From Clostridia bacterium (GTDB lineage: Bacteria; Bacillota; Clostridia; Oscillospirales; CAG-272), in contig CAAEBS010000163.1 of NCBI GenBank assembly GCA_900754175.1, forward strand, positions 1 to 8,717: a DNA stretch of 8,717 bases, in the 5' to 3' direction. Both the position numbers and the translations under genes were made by a program. Every line of letters starts with the position of its first letter. The stretch's first letter is position 1. Shown here in pieces: positions 1 to 5,705 of this stretch. A model generated the notes under the pieces. It did not search any database, was not told the DNA's origin, and saw nothing but the letters and a program-made list of their open reading frames with translations.

Positions 1-725
1 CCCCGCAGTCTCGACAGCGTCGCCCCGTCGGGCGCCAGATAGACCTCGCCCTCAAAAGCGTCCACCGCAAGTCGGTCGCCCGAGCGGATTCCGGACAGTT
101 CTCCCACGCCCGTCACGGCGGGGATCCCCATTGCCCGGGCAAGAATTGCCGCATGGGAGTTGACCGAGCCGGCGGCGGTCACAATGGCAAGAATCCCGGT
201 GGGGTCCTCCTGCATCGCCTCACTGGGCGAAAGATCGTCGGCGCAGAGAATTCCCGGCTCCGCTCCCTCTCCGAAAAGCGTTTCGCTCCCCTCTCTCTTT
301 TCCAACAGCCGGATCAGCCGGTCGGATACGTCCCGGATGTCCGCCGCACGGGCGTTCATATAGGAATCGTCCATGCCCGAGAAAACGGCGGCAAACCGGT
401 CGGAAGCACACCGGACCGCATATTCTGCGCACACCTGCTCCCCACGGACGGTATCCTCCACCGCCGACCGGTAATCCTCGTCCTCCAGCATCATGGCGTG
501 GATCTCAAAAATCTGGGCACTGCTCTCCCCGACCTGCTCCTGCGCCCGTCTGGAAAGCGCTTCCAGCTCCTCTGCGGCGATCCGGCACGCCTCGTGAAAG
601 CGTGCGACCTCCGCCTCCGGGTCCTCGGTCCGCCTTTTTTCAACCGACGTATTCTGCCGCCGGAACAGCACGGCTTTCCCTATGGCAATGCCGCCATATA
701 CACCCTTTCCGGTGAGTACGGTCAT
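1..725 (-). CDS. ptsI: Phosphoenolpyruvate-protein phosphotransferase (PTS enzyme I), N-terminal part, cut by window edge
   Basis: Enzyme I takes phosphate from PEP onto a histidine and passes it to HPr, starting the cytoplasmic sugar-PTS relay. I read 241 codons without a stop from the ATG at 725-723; the family is usually about 540-580 residues, so the PEP-binding barrel lies beyond base 1. The N terminus (MTVLTGKGVYGGIAIGKA) is typical of enzyme I. A helical, charged HPr-binding region follows. The phosphohistidine motif GSVNSHAAILARAMGIPAV places the active His at residue 191, close to His189 of the E. coli enzyme. Then comes the swivelling-domain segment with GDRLAVDAFEGEVYLAPD. A GGGAAGGA ribosome site lies about 10 bases upstream of the start. 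The ClpP-like gene ends 109 bp upstream on the same strand, and I see no convincing promoter in that gap. GSVNSH differs from the more usual GGRTSH, so a paralogue such as a DhaM- or PtsP-type enzyme I is possible. Confidence 0.87.
   Translation of the reverse strand, partial: MTVLTGKGVYGGIAIGKAVLFRRQNTSVEKRRTEDPEAEVARFHEACRIAAEELEALSRRAQEQVGESSAQIFEIHAMMLEDEDYRSAVEDTVRGEQVCAEYAVRCASDRFAAVFSGMDDSYMNARAADIRDVSDRLIRLLEKREGSETLFGEGAEPGILCADDLSPSEAMQEDPTGILAIVTAAGSVNSHAAILARAMGIPAVTGVGELSGIRSGDRLAVDAFEGEVYLAPDGATLSRLR
551..565 (-). promoter_or_regulatory. cre-like sequence inside the enzyme I gene (weak)
   Basis: Read on the minus strand this is TGGAAGCGCTTTCCA, which matches the Gram-positive catabolite-responsive element consensus TGWAARCGYTWNCW at 12 of 14 positions. 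The mismatches are at positions 3 and 14. It falls in the coding sequence at about codons 54-58. Genuine intragenic cre sites bound by CcpA are known, and a PTS gene is a plausible target. The codons also make normal protein sequence (LEALS), so this may be chance. Confidence 0.2.
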
Positions 726-834
726 CTGTGGTCATCCTTCCCTTTCCCTGTAAGATTTCTGTAATAGTATGCGGCAAAAGCCTTTGCTTTTATTACCCGA
801 AAAGCAAATTTTTCCGAAAAATTCATTCCGGGCG

Positions 835-1590
835 TCAAACCGTTTTCCCCTCTTCTTTCCCGACATCCTCTTTTTCCCGCTCTTTTTTCTGCTCCCGTAT
901 CATTCTCCGCAGTGCCGCAAGGGCGTCCGAAAGTCCGCCCACCTCGTCGATGATCCCATATTTCACCGCTTCTTCACCGTCTACGATCGAACCGACGTCG
1001 GTGGCAAGCTCGTCGGGGCGCATCATCAGCTCCCGTATGGTCGCCTCCTCCGCCCTGGAATGTCCGCAGATAAAGCGTGTGATCCGCTGTTGCATATCCT
1101 CAAAATACCGGAAGCTCTGTGGCACGCCCACCACCAGACCGTTGATACGGACCGGGTGAATGGTCATGGTTGCCGACGGCACGATAAAAGATCGCTTTGC
1201 CGACACCGCAAGCGGCACGCCGATGGAATGTCCGCCGCCGAGGACCAGCGAAACGCTCGGCTTTGACATGGAGGCGATCAGCTCCGCCAGGGCAAGCCCC
1301 GCTTCCACGTCCCCGCCCATGGTGTTGAGAACCACCAGAAGTCCGTCGATCTCCTCGCTTTCCTCCACCGACATCAGAAGCGGGATCAGGTGCTCGTATT
1401 TTGTCGCTTTCTGGGAGTCGGGCAACAGATAGTGTCCCTCTATCTGCCCGATCACCGACAGGCAGTACACCGACTCCGCCGAATTTTTTGCCACCACGGC
1501 ACCGCTTTTGAAGATCTCATCCAGCTTTTCTCCCTGCTCCCTCTGTCCTCCGTTTTCCGGCGAATTTGGCAAATTTTGTGTTTGTGACAT
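835..1590 (-). CDS. ClpP-fold serine peptidase, TepA-like
   Basis: A 251-residue cytoplasmic protein of the ClpP/crotonase fold, closest by eye to the TepA (translocation-enhancing) type of ClpP-like peptidase found in Firmicutes. After a polar, probably disordered start of about 30 residues, the core runs from about residue 41 (VYCLSVIGQIEGHY) to 219. LNTMGGDVEAGLALAE is the ClpP-type substrate-binding strand and helix. The nucleophile is Ser122 in GGGHSIGVP and the general base is His145 in TMTIHPVR. The acid is probably Asp193 or Asp198, before EEAVKYGIIDEVGGL. The last 25 residues are highly charged (REQKKEREKEDVGKEEGK). I chose the ATG at 1590 because GGGAGGA lies 4 bases upstream. An in-frame ATG 33 bases earlier (1623) has an AGGAG only 3-4 bases away, which is too close. 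It is transcribed divergently from pduL. In B. subtilis TepA has been linked to protein export, but the substrate here is unknown. I see no clear terminator after it, so it could be cotranscribed with the enzyme I gene. Confidence 0.87.
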   Translation of the reverse strand: MSQTQNLPNSPENGGQREQGEKLDEIFKSGAVVAKNSAESVYCLSVIGQIEGHYLLPDSQKATKYEHLIPLLMSVEESEEIDGLLVVLNTMGGDVEAGLALAELIASMSKPSVSLVLGGGHSIGVPLAVSAKRSFIVPSATMTIHPVRINGLVVGVPQSFRYFEDMQQRITRFICGHSRAEEATIRELMMRPDELATDVGSIVDGEEAVKYGIIDEVGGLSDALAALRRMIREQKKEREKEDVGKEEGKTV

Positions 1591-1594
1591 AAAA

Positions 1595-1601
1595 TCCTCC
1601 C
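1595..1601 (-). promoter_or_regulatory. Ribosome binding site deciding the start of the ClpP-like gene
   Basis: GGGAGGA on the minus strand, four bases before the ATG at 1590-1588. It favours this start over the in-frame ATG at 1623, which would add 11 residues (MYQIHDYREDF) spanning this very site. Confidence 0.7.
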
Positions 1602-1663
1602 GATAATCGTGAATTTGATACATTTTCTCCTGATATTATTTACAGAATTCTGTCAAATCAATC

Positions 1664-1692
1664 TTTACAATTCAAAAAAAATATGTTATAAT
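1664..1692 (+). promoter_or_regulatory. Sigma-A promoter of the pduL operon, extended -10
   Basis: TTTACA (1664-1669), a 17-base spacer and a consensus TATAAT (1687-1692), with the TG of an extended -10 at 1684-1685. The expected transcription start is near 1699, leaving a leader of about 54 bases before the ATG at 1753. Its last -10 base coincides with the edge of the opposing promoter, so the two polymerases probably compete. Confidence 0.8.
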
Positions 1693-1720
1693 TTATAGCG
1701 TGTGTGAAGTACGACTTCAA
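1692..1720 (-). promoter_or_regulatory. Divergent sigma-A promoter of the ClpP-like gene
   Basis: On the minus strand TTGAAG (1720-1715), a 17-base spacer and TATAAA (1697-1692). The hexamers match consensus at 4/6 and 5/6. The expected start near 1685 gives a leader of about 95 bases to the ATG at 1590. It sits back to back with the pduL promoter and contains the 15-bp palindrome at 1705-1719. Confidence 0.5.
1705..1719. promoter_or_regulatory. 15-bp palindrome between the divergent promoters, possible operator
   Basis: TGAAGT-ACG-ACTTCA has perfect 6-bp arms and a 3-base centre. It covers part of the -35 and spacer of the leftward promoter and begins about six bases after the predicted start of the rightward one. 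That placement suits a repressor controlling both genes. It could equally be a small hairpin in the pduL leader RNA. No regulator gene is adjacent. Confidence 0.4.
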
Positions 1721-1752
1721 TAACTTTCATAATTATAAGAAAGGGTTACATT

Positions 1753-2319
1753 ATGGCAAACAAATTTTTGGTGGAAACCTCTGCCAGACACGTCCATCTC
1801 ACTGCCGAAGCAGTGGAGATCCTGTTCAGCAAAGGACATGAGCTGACCAAGAAAAAGGACCTCAGTCAGCCCGGACAGTTCGCCTGCGAGGAAAAGGTGA
1901 CCGTCATCGGTCCCAAAGGTTCTCTCAAGGCAAGCATCCTCGGTCCTGTCCGCAAGGAAAATCAGGTAGAGCTTTCGCTCACCGACGCCCGCTCGCTGGG
2001 ACTTACCGTTCCGGTACGGGAATCGGGTGACATCGCCGGCAGTGCCGGATGTCGTCTGGAGGGTCCCTGCGGCGCTATTGATCTGACCGAAGGCGCCATT
2101 GCCGCCAAGCGTCATATCCACATGACCACCGCAGACGCCAAGGCTTTCGGCGTATCGGACAAGCAGATCGTCAGCGTCCGTCTCGACACCGCACGTCCCC
2201 TGATCTTCGGCGACGTCGTGGTACGGGTCAGCGACAGCTATGCGCTGGCTATGCACATCGACACCGACGAATCCAACGCCGCCTGCGCTTTCGGCACGGT
2301 TTACGGCGAGATCGTCTGA
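1753..2319 (+). CDS. pduL: Phosphate acyltransferase, PduL type, without encapsulation peptide
   Basis: PduL enzymes interconvert propionyl- or acetyl-CoA plus phosphate with the acyl phosphate plus CoA, and the acyl phosphate can then yield ATP through acetate or propionate kinase. The 188-residue protein has both family repeats. The first contains SARHVHLT (His13, His15), Arg67 and Glu73. The second contains RHIHMT (His121, His123) and His168. Their spacing agrees with the two-zinc site and phosphate-binding arginine I recall from PduL crystal structures. The chain starts directly at the catalytic domain, so it lacks the N-terminal helix that targets PduL into microcompartments. With no shell genes here, this is a cytosolic form that probably replaces or supplements Pta. 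AGAAAGGG lies 7 bases before the ATG. It is first in a three-gene operon; the scaffold gene follows after 39 bp with no terminator. Acetyl versus propionyl preference cannot be told from sequence. Confidence 0.93.
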   Translation: MANKFLVETSARHVHLTAEAVEILFSKGHELTKKKDLSQPGQFACEEKVTVIGPKGSLKASILGPVRKENQVELSLTDARSLGLTVPVRESGDIAGSAGCRLEGPCGAIDLTEGAIAAKRHIHMTTADAKAFGVSDKQIVSVRLDTARPLIFGDVVVRVSDSYALAMHIDTDESNAACAFGTVYGEIV

Positions 2320-2358
2320 AATTTCATTCTGTCAAAAATTTAAAAGGAGATAAAAGCA

Positions 2359-3075
2359 ATGAGCAAAGAATTTTCCTGCGAGTATGCAATGAGCCGTGAG
2401 GTTCAGGAAATGTGTACGGTAGCAAAGGGTCCCGACCACGGTCCCGCTCCCATTCCGGAAGAGGGCAAGTGGATTCAGGCAAAACAGATCACGGATATTT
2501 CCGCATATACCCATGGTGTGGGCTGGTGCGCTCCCCAGCAGGGTGCGTGCAAGCTGTCCCTCAACGTGAAAAACGGTATCATTGAGGAAGCGCTGGTGGA
2601 GACCGTCGGATGTTCCGGCATGACCCACTCCGCCGCAAAGGCAGCCGAAATCCTGCCCGGCAAGACCCTGCTGGAAGCCCTGAACACCGACCTCGTGTGC
2701 GACGCTATCAACACCGCTATGAGAGAGCTGTTCCTGCAGATCGTTTACGGTCGTTCCCAGTCCGCTTTCTCGGAGGGTGGTCTGGTAATCGGTGCCGGTC
2801 TTGAGGACCTGGGTAAGGGCACCCGCTCCATGGTCGGTACCATGTACGGAACCCGTGCAAAGGGCGTTCGTTATCTGGAGATGACCGAGGGCTACTGCAC
2901 CAGAATGGCGCTGGACGCCGACGATCAGGTGATCGGCTACGAGTTCGTTTCGCTCGGCAAAATGACCGACTTCATCAAGAAGGGCATGGAGCCTAACGAA
3001 GCCTATGAAAAGTCCAAGGGTACATACGGCAGATTCAGCGAAGCGGTCAAGTACATTGACCCCCGTAAGGAATAA
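2359..3075 (+). CDS. NifU/IscU-like iron-sulfur cluster assembly scaffold protein
   Basis: A 238-residue cytoplasmic protein with a NifU N-terminal-like domain at about residues 50-130. GWCAPQQGACKLSLNVKNG followed by ETVGCSGM resembles the IscU region around its first two cluster-binding cysteines, which gives Cys64 and Cys85; Cys57 lies in front. The third IscU cysteine, which follows a longer helix, has no clear counterpart. Cys114 (NTDLVCDAIN) is the nearest candidate and Cys180 is another. The protein is longer than IscU (about 128 residues), with an extra 40-residue start and a C-terminal half of about 100 residues (GLVIGAGLEDLGKGTRSM, then EMTEGYC) that I do not recognise. AAGGAG lies about 10 bases before the ATG. 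The GGGtGRT gene follows after an 18-bp gap, so the two are almost certainly cotranscribed. Proteins of this type are commonly annotated as Fe-S scaffolds from homology. Whether this one builds, carries or senses clusters is unknown, and no cysteine desulfurase is nearby. Confidence 0.85.
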   Translation: MSKEFSCEYAMSREVQEMCTVAKGPDHGPAPIPEEGKWIQAKQITDISAYTHGVGWCAPQQGACKLSLNVKNGIIEEALVETVGCSGMTHSAAKAAEILPGKTLLEALNTDLVCDAINTAMRELFLQIVYGRSQSAFSEGGLVIGAGLEDLGKGTRSMVGTMYGTRAKGVRYLEMTEGYCTRMALDADDQVIGYEFVSLGKMTDFIKKGMEPNEAYEKSKGTYGRFSEAVKYIDPRKE

Positions 3076-3077
3076 TT

Positions 3078-3085
3078 GAGGAGGT
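3078..3085 (+). promoter_or_regulatory. Ribosome binding site deciding the GGGtGRT gene start
   Basis: GAGGAGGT begins 3 bases after the scaffold gene's stop and ends 8 bases before the ATG at 3094. It rules out the upstream in-frame TTG at 3076, whose product would begin with six residues (MRRYRI) encoded by this ribosome site itself. Confidence 0.85.
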
Positions 3086-3093
3086 ACAGAATA

Positions 3094-4092
3094 ATGGCAC
3101 AGTTTGAAGGTTATGAAAGACGTGAGGCAAAGATCCTCGGCGTACTGAAAGAATACGGTATTTCCTCTATCGACGAATGTCGGGAAATCACTCTGGCAAA
3201 GGGCATCGACTGCGACAAGATCGTAAGAGAAACACAGCCCATCTGCTTTGAAAATGCCATCTGGGCATACACGGTCGGCGCCGCAATCGCCATCAAGAAA
3301 GGTTGCGTAAAGGCAGCTGACGCCGCCGCCGCAATCGGTATCGGACTGCAGTCCTTCTGCATCCCCGGCTCTGTTGCCGAAAACCGCAAGGTGGGTCTGG
3401 GTCACGGAAACCTCGGCGCAATGCTCCTCTCTGAGGAGACCGAGTGCTTCTGCTTCCTCGCCGGTCACGAATCCTTTGCCGCTGCGGAAGGCGCTATTAA
3501 AATCGCCCTCAACGCCAACAAGGTGCGTGTAAAGCCCCTGCGTGTTATCCTGAACGGTCTCGGAAAGGACGCCGCATTCATCATTTCCAGAATCAACGGC
3601 TTCACCTACGTAAAGACCGAATTTGATCCCTACACCGAGCAGGTGAAGGTCGTCAGCGAAACCGCTTACTCGAACGGTCCCCGTGCCAACGTGCGTTGCT
3701 ACGGTGCGGACAACGTTCCGGAAGGCGTTGCTATCATGAAGCTGGAGAACGTCGGCGTTTCCATCACCGGAAACTCCACCAACCCCACCCGCTTCCAGCA
3801 CCCGGTTGCCGGCACCTACAAGAAGTGGTGCAACGAGAACGGTGTGAAATACTTCTCGGTTGCTTCCGGCGGCGGAACGGGTCGTACCCTCCACCCCGAC
3901 AACATGGCTGCCGGTCCGTCCTCCTACGGTATGACCGATACCATGGGTCGTATGCACTCCGACGCACAGTTTGCCGGCTCCTCCTCGGTTCCCGCTCACG
4001 TGGAAATGATGGGTCTGATCGGCATGGGCAACAACCCGATGGTCGGCGCTACGGTTGCCGTTGCGGTTGCCGTGGAAGAGGCAAGCAAGTAA
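3094..4092 (+). CDS. GGGtGRT-family protein of unknown function
   Basis: The 332-residue protein carries the motif SGGGTGRTLHPDN, with GGGTGRT at residues 259-265. This matches the uncharacterised Pfam family named GGGtGRT (members about 330 residues), so the chain looks full length. No signal peptide or membrane segment is obvious. The sequence is rich in Gly and Ala, with many short glycine-containing turns (IGIGLQSF, GLGHGNLGAM, GLIGMGNNPMVGATV) as in a nucleotide- or cofactor-binding fold. It has nine cysteines (29, 40, 51, 71, 89, 118, 120, 202, 246), including a Cys-x-Cys at 118-120. His104, His125, His267 and Asp269 are further possible ligands. It ends the pduL-scaffold operon and is followed directly by terminator hairpins. 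Pairing with a NifU-like scaffold suggests a metal-, sulfur- or cluster-linked role, which is inference only. No catalytic function is known to me for the family. Confidence 0.88.
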   Translation: MAQFEGYERREAKILGVLKEYGISSIDECREITLAKGIDCDKIVRETQPICFENAIWAYTVGAAIAIKKGCVKAADAAAAIGIGLQSFCIPGSVAENRKVGLGHGNLGAMLLSEETECFCFLAGHESFAAAEGAIKIALNANKVRVKPLRVILNGLGKDAAFIISRINGFTYVKTEFDPYTEQVKVVSETAYSNGPRANVRCYGADNVPEGVAIMKLENVGVSITGNSTNPTRFQHPVAGTYKKWCNENGVKYFSVASGGGTGRTLHPDNMAAGPSSYGMTDTMGRMHSDAQFAGSSSVPAHVEMMGLIGMGNNPMVGATVAVAVAVEEASK

Positions 4093-4103
4093 GCTTTCCT
4101 GCC

Positions 4104-4120
4104 GGAACCTTTCAGGTTCC
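4104..4120 (+). repeat. Small hairpin after the GGGtGRT gene
   Basis: GGAACCT-TTC-AGGTTCC, a perfect 7-bp stem 11 bases after the stop codon and just ahead of the main terminator. It has no T-run of its own. It may protect the 3' end of the transcript or help the terminator behind it. Confidence 0.5.
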
Positions 4121-4124
4121 CCGC

Positions 4125-4165
4125 ATCCCTTGCGGCTCTTGGGAGCCGCAAGGGATATTTTTATA
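4125..4165 (+). terminator. Rho-independent terminator of the pduL operon
   Basis: A perfect 14-bp stem (4125-4138 with 4143-4156, ATCCCTTGCGGCTC paired with GAGCCGCAAGGGAT), loop TTGG, then ATTTTTATA. It lies 32 bases after the GGGtGRT stop codon. Confidence 0.9.
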
Positions 4166-4209
4166 AAACACGCCAGCCGGACGTTTTCAAGCGTCCGGCT
4201 GGCGTGTTT
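4158..4209 (-). terminator. Rho-independent terminator of the flavin reductase-HAD-phosphodiesterase operon
   Basis: An 18-bp perfect stem (4166-4183 with 4192-4209) around an 8-base loop. Read leftward it is followed by TTTTATAAAAAT (4169-4158), which suits transcription from the minus strand ending 31 bases after the phosphodiesterase stop. The rightward side ends in TTTGCTT, so it may also back up the neighbouring terminator. Confidence 0.85.
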
Positions 4210-4240
4210 GCTTATTCAGAAAAAAGAACGGGGATTGCGG

Positions 4241-5014
4241 TCATACGATACTCCTGCCCTCCCACTCACGGGCAGGCGGAACACCGATCAGTTTTGCAAT
4301 GGTGGGGGCAAGGTCCAGAAGTCCGACGTTTTCAAGCTGTGCTCCCGGCTCAAAATCGCTGTCGAAGAAGAACATCGGGATCGTCATATCCTCCGGGATA
4401 TCCAGCCCGTGCGTCCGGTCGTGTCCACCGTGGTCGGCGGTCACGATCACGTCGTACCGGTCGCCGCAGGTCTCCAGAATCCGCCGGATGTTGTCCAGCG
4501 CAATTGAGATGCGGTCAAGATACGCCTGCGTCATCCAGCCGTTGTCGTGCCCGCCCTTTTCGTCGGTCTCCACCATGTGGATAAAGAGGAAATCCGGAGC
4601 GTACTGCCGGATACACTCCAGCATACGCCCGGTAAGATACGTGTCCGCACTCTTCAGCGCATATGCCCAGGCATACTCCGCAAAGGTCAGCGACTTGGGC
4701 GTACTCACCTGCCGGATCGGCTCCCATGCATAAAACATCGCCGCCGTTTTCCCGGCGTTGTGAAGCTGTTCAAACAACCCGTTGATCGCATGAACGGGCG
4801 GTATGTAGGTATTGGTGAGAACGCCGTGCCTGACCGGCTGGACGCTCTGAAACAGCGAGAGATGACAAGGGAGCGTGACCGGCGGCACGACCGATGCCCC
4901 CGCCAGCGTATAGCTTCCCTTTTTCATCATTTCCGCCCCATACGGGTTTCCGCAGGCAAGAAAGCCGTCCGGACGCATCCCGTCCACCGTAATCAGAATG
5001 ACCTTTTTCTCCAT
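4241..5014 (-). CDS. Alkaline-phosphatase-superfamily phosphodiesterase / nucleotide pyrophosphatase-like protein
   Basis: A 257-residue protein of the metal-dependent alkaline phosphatase superfamily, closest by eye to type I phosphodiesterase/nucleotide pyrophosphatases. Probable metal ligands and nucleophile in order: Asp11 in LITVDGMRPDGF, Thr47 in PPVTLPCHLS (nucleophile), Asp151 and His156 in ETDEKGGHDNGW, Asp194 and His195 in VTADHGGHDRTHG, with His198 or His202 as the last ligand. Asp and His in the third motif are five apart, where I recall four in typical NPP enzymes, so an offshoot is possible. At about 260 residues it is short and close to the core fold, without added domains. I see no signal peptide or membrane anchor, so it is probably cytoplasmic. 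AAAGGA lies about 9 bases before the ATG. It is last of three genes, 21 bp after the HAD gene, and ends just before a terminator. The substrate is unknown; the family hydrolyses phosphodiesters, phosphomonoesters or sulfate esters. Confidence 0.83.
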   Translation of the reverse strand: MEKKVILITVDGMRPDGFLACGNPYGAEMMKKGSYTLAGASVVPPVTLPCHLSLFQSVQPVRHGVLTNTYIPPVHAINGLFEQLHNAGKTAAMFYAWEPIRQVSTPKSLTFAEYAWAYALKSADTYLTGRMLECIRQYAPDFLFIHMVETDEKGGHDNGWMTQAYLDRISIALDNIRRILETCGDRYDVIVTADHGGHDRTHGLDIPEDMTIPMFFFDSDFEPGAQLENVGLLDLAPTIAKLIGVPPAREWEGRSIV

Positions 5015-5035
5015 TTTTCCAGTCCTTTCGTCTGC

Positions 5036-5701
5036 TCAGAAACTCTGTTTTACCGTTTGCAAAAATCCCGGGAAATCCGCATAGCGCTCTATGTAAAATT
5101 CCGCCTCGGAGCGCAGGAGGGTCTGATTTTCCCCGCCTGCCGCATCGGCAACGCCCACGACCCGGAAGCCGGCTCGTTTTGCCGTCCGGAGCGCAAATAG
5201 CGCATCCTCAAACACCAGCGTGTTCTCCGGCACACCGCCCAGAAAACGGGCGGCAGTCTGATAGATCAAGGGCGATTTCTTGTCGGTATTCTGCTCGGCA
5301 CAGATCAGAATCCGCTCAAAATACCGACGAATCCCCAGCCTCTCCAGCGCCGGCTCCAGGAGCGTCCGGTCGCCGGCAGACGCCACCGCCATGGGGATAT
5401 GCAGAGCGTGAAAGCCCTCCAGAAACTCCCGCACGCCCGGCTTTGCCTGTGCCTCCAGCCGGTAGAATTCCCCCACTCTGACGAGGATCTCCGAGAGCAG
5501 GACCTCCGCCGGATCGGACAGCGAAAATTTTTCCTTTATATAGTTGCTCCCCTGCGCCGGGGTCATGGAAAAGAGGACACGGACGCTCTCACGGTCAAGC
5601 ACCTTGCCCCGCCGGGCAAGACATCCGGAAAGCGCCTCCTCCCAGATCCCCATAGAATCCAGCAAGGTGCCGTCCGCATCCCATATGACAGCCTGTATCA
5701 T
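5036..5701 (-). CDS. HAD-superfamily hydrolase, beta-phosphoglucomutase/phosphatase-like subfamily
   Basis: A 221-residue Rossmann-fold HAD enzyme with all four motifs. Motif I is WDADGTLLDS (Asp8 nucleophile, Asp10 acid/base). Motif II is VASAGDR (Ser108). Motif III is Lys141 or Lys142 in DKKSPLIY. Motif IV is VFEDA (Glu165-Asp166, Mg2+ binding). A helical cap at about residues 16-85 is of the type used by small-molecule phosphatases and beta-phosphoglucomutase; the motif PGVREFLEGFHALHIPMAVAS is typical. Such enzymes remove or move phosphate on sugar phosphates, nucleotides or phosphoglycolate, and the substrate cannot be read here. The start is 4 bp after the flavin reductase stop with only a weak GA-rich ribosome site, so translation is probably coupled to the gene upstream. 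A phosphodiesterase gene follows 21 bp later. The HAD enzyme could dephosphorylate a product of the phosphodiesterase, but this is only suggested by the gene order. Confidence 0.9.
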   Translation of the reverse strand: MIQAVIWDADGTLLDSMGIWEEALSGCLARRGKVLDRESVRVLFSMTPAQGSNYIKEKFSLSDPAEVLLSEILVRVGEFYRLEAQAKPGVREFLEGFHALHIPMAVASAGDRTLLEPALERLGIRRYFERILICAEQNTDKKSPLIYQTAARFLGGVPENTLVFEDALFALRTAKRAGFRVVGVADAAGGENQTLLRSEAEFYIERYADFPGFLQTVKQSF

Positions 5702-5705
5702 GCGT

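Noticed and set aside
153..764. A 203-residue plus-strand open frame.
   Set aside because: It lies opposite the enzyme I gene, whose active-site motif reads intact on the minus strand. The plus-strand product has no recognisable domain.
726..834. Promoter or terminator between the ClpP-like and enzyme I genes.
   Set aside because: TACTAT appears on the minus strand but lacks a -35 at proper distance, and the small stem TTTTTCGGAAAAA is too weak to call a terminator.
1591..1623. Upstream ATG for the ClpP-like protein adding MYQIHDYREDF.
   Set aside because: Its ribosome site is too close, the added codons include the much better GGGAGGA site, and the ClpP core begins well after the later ATG.
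3076..3093. TTG start giving the GGGtGRT protein six extra residues.
   Set aside because: The codons overlap the GAGGAGGT ribosome site of the ATG at 3094.
2332..3999. A 555-residue open frame on the minus strand.
   Set aside because: It lies opposite the scaffold and GGGtGRT genes, which have clear families, ribosome sites and spacing. Its product is a low-complexity shadow rich in Gly, His, Val and Cys with no recognisable domain.
1753..4092. Part of a bacterial microcompartment locus, because of pduL.
   Set aside because: PduL lacks an encapsulation peptide and no shell, aldehyde dehydrogenase or diol dehydratase gene is present.
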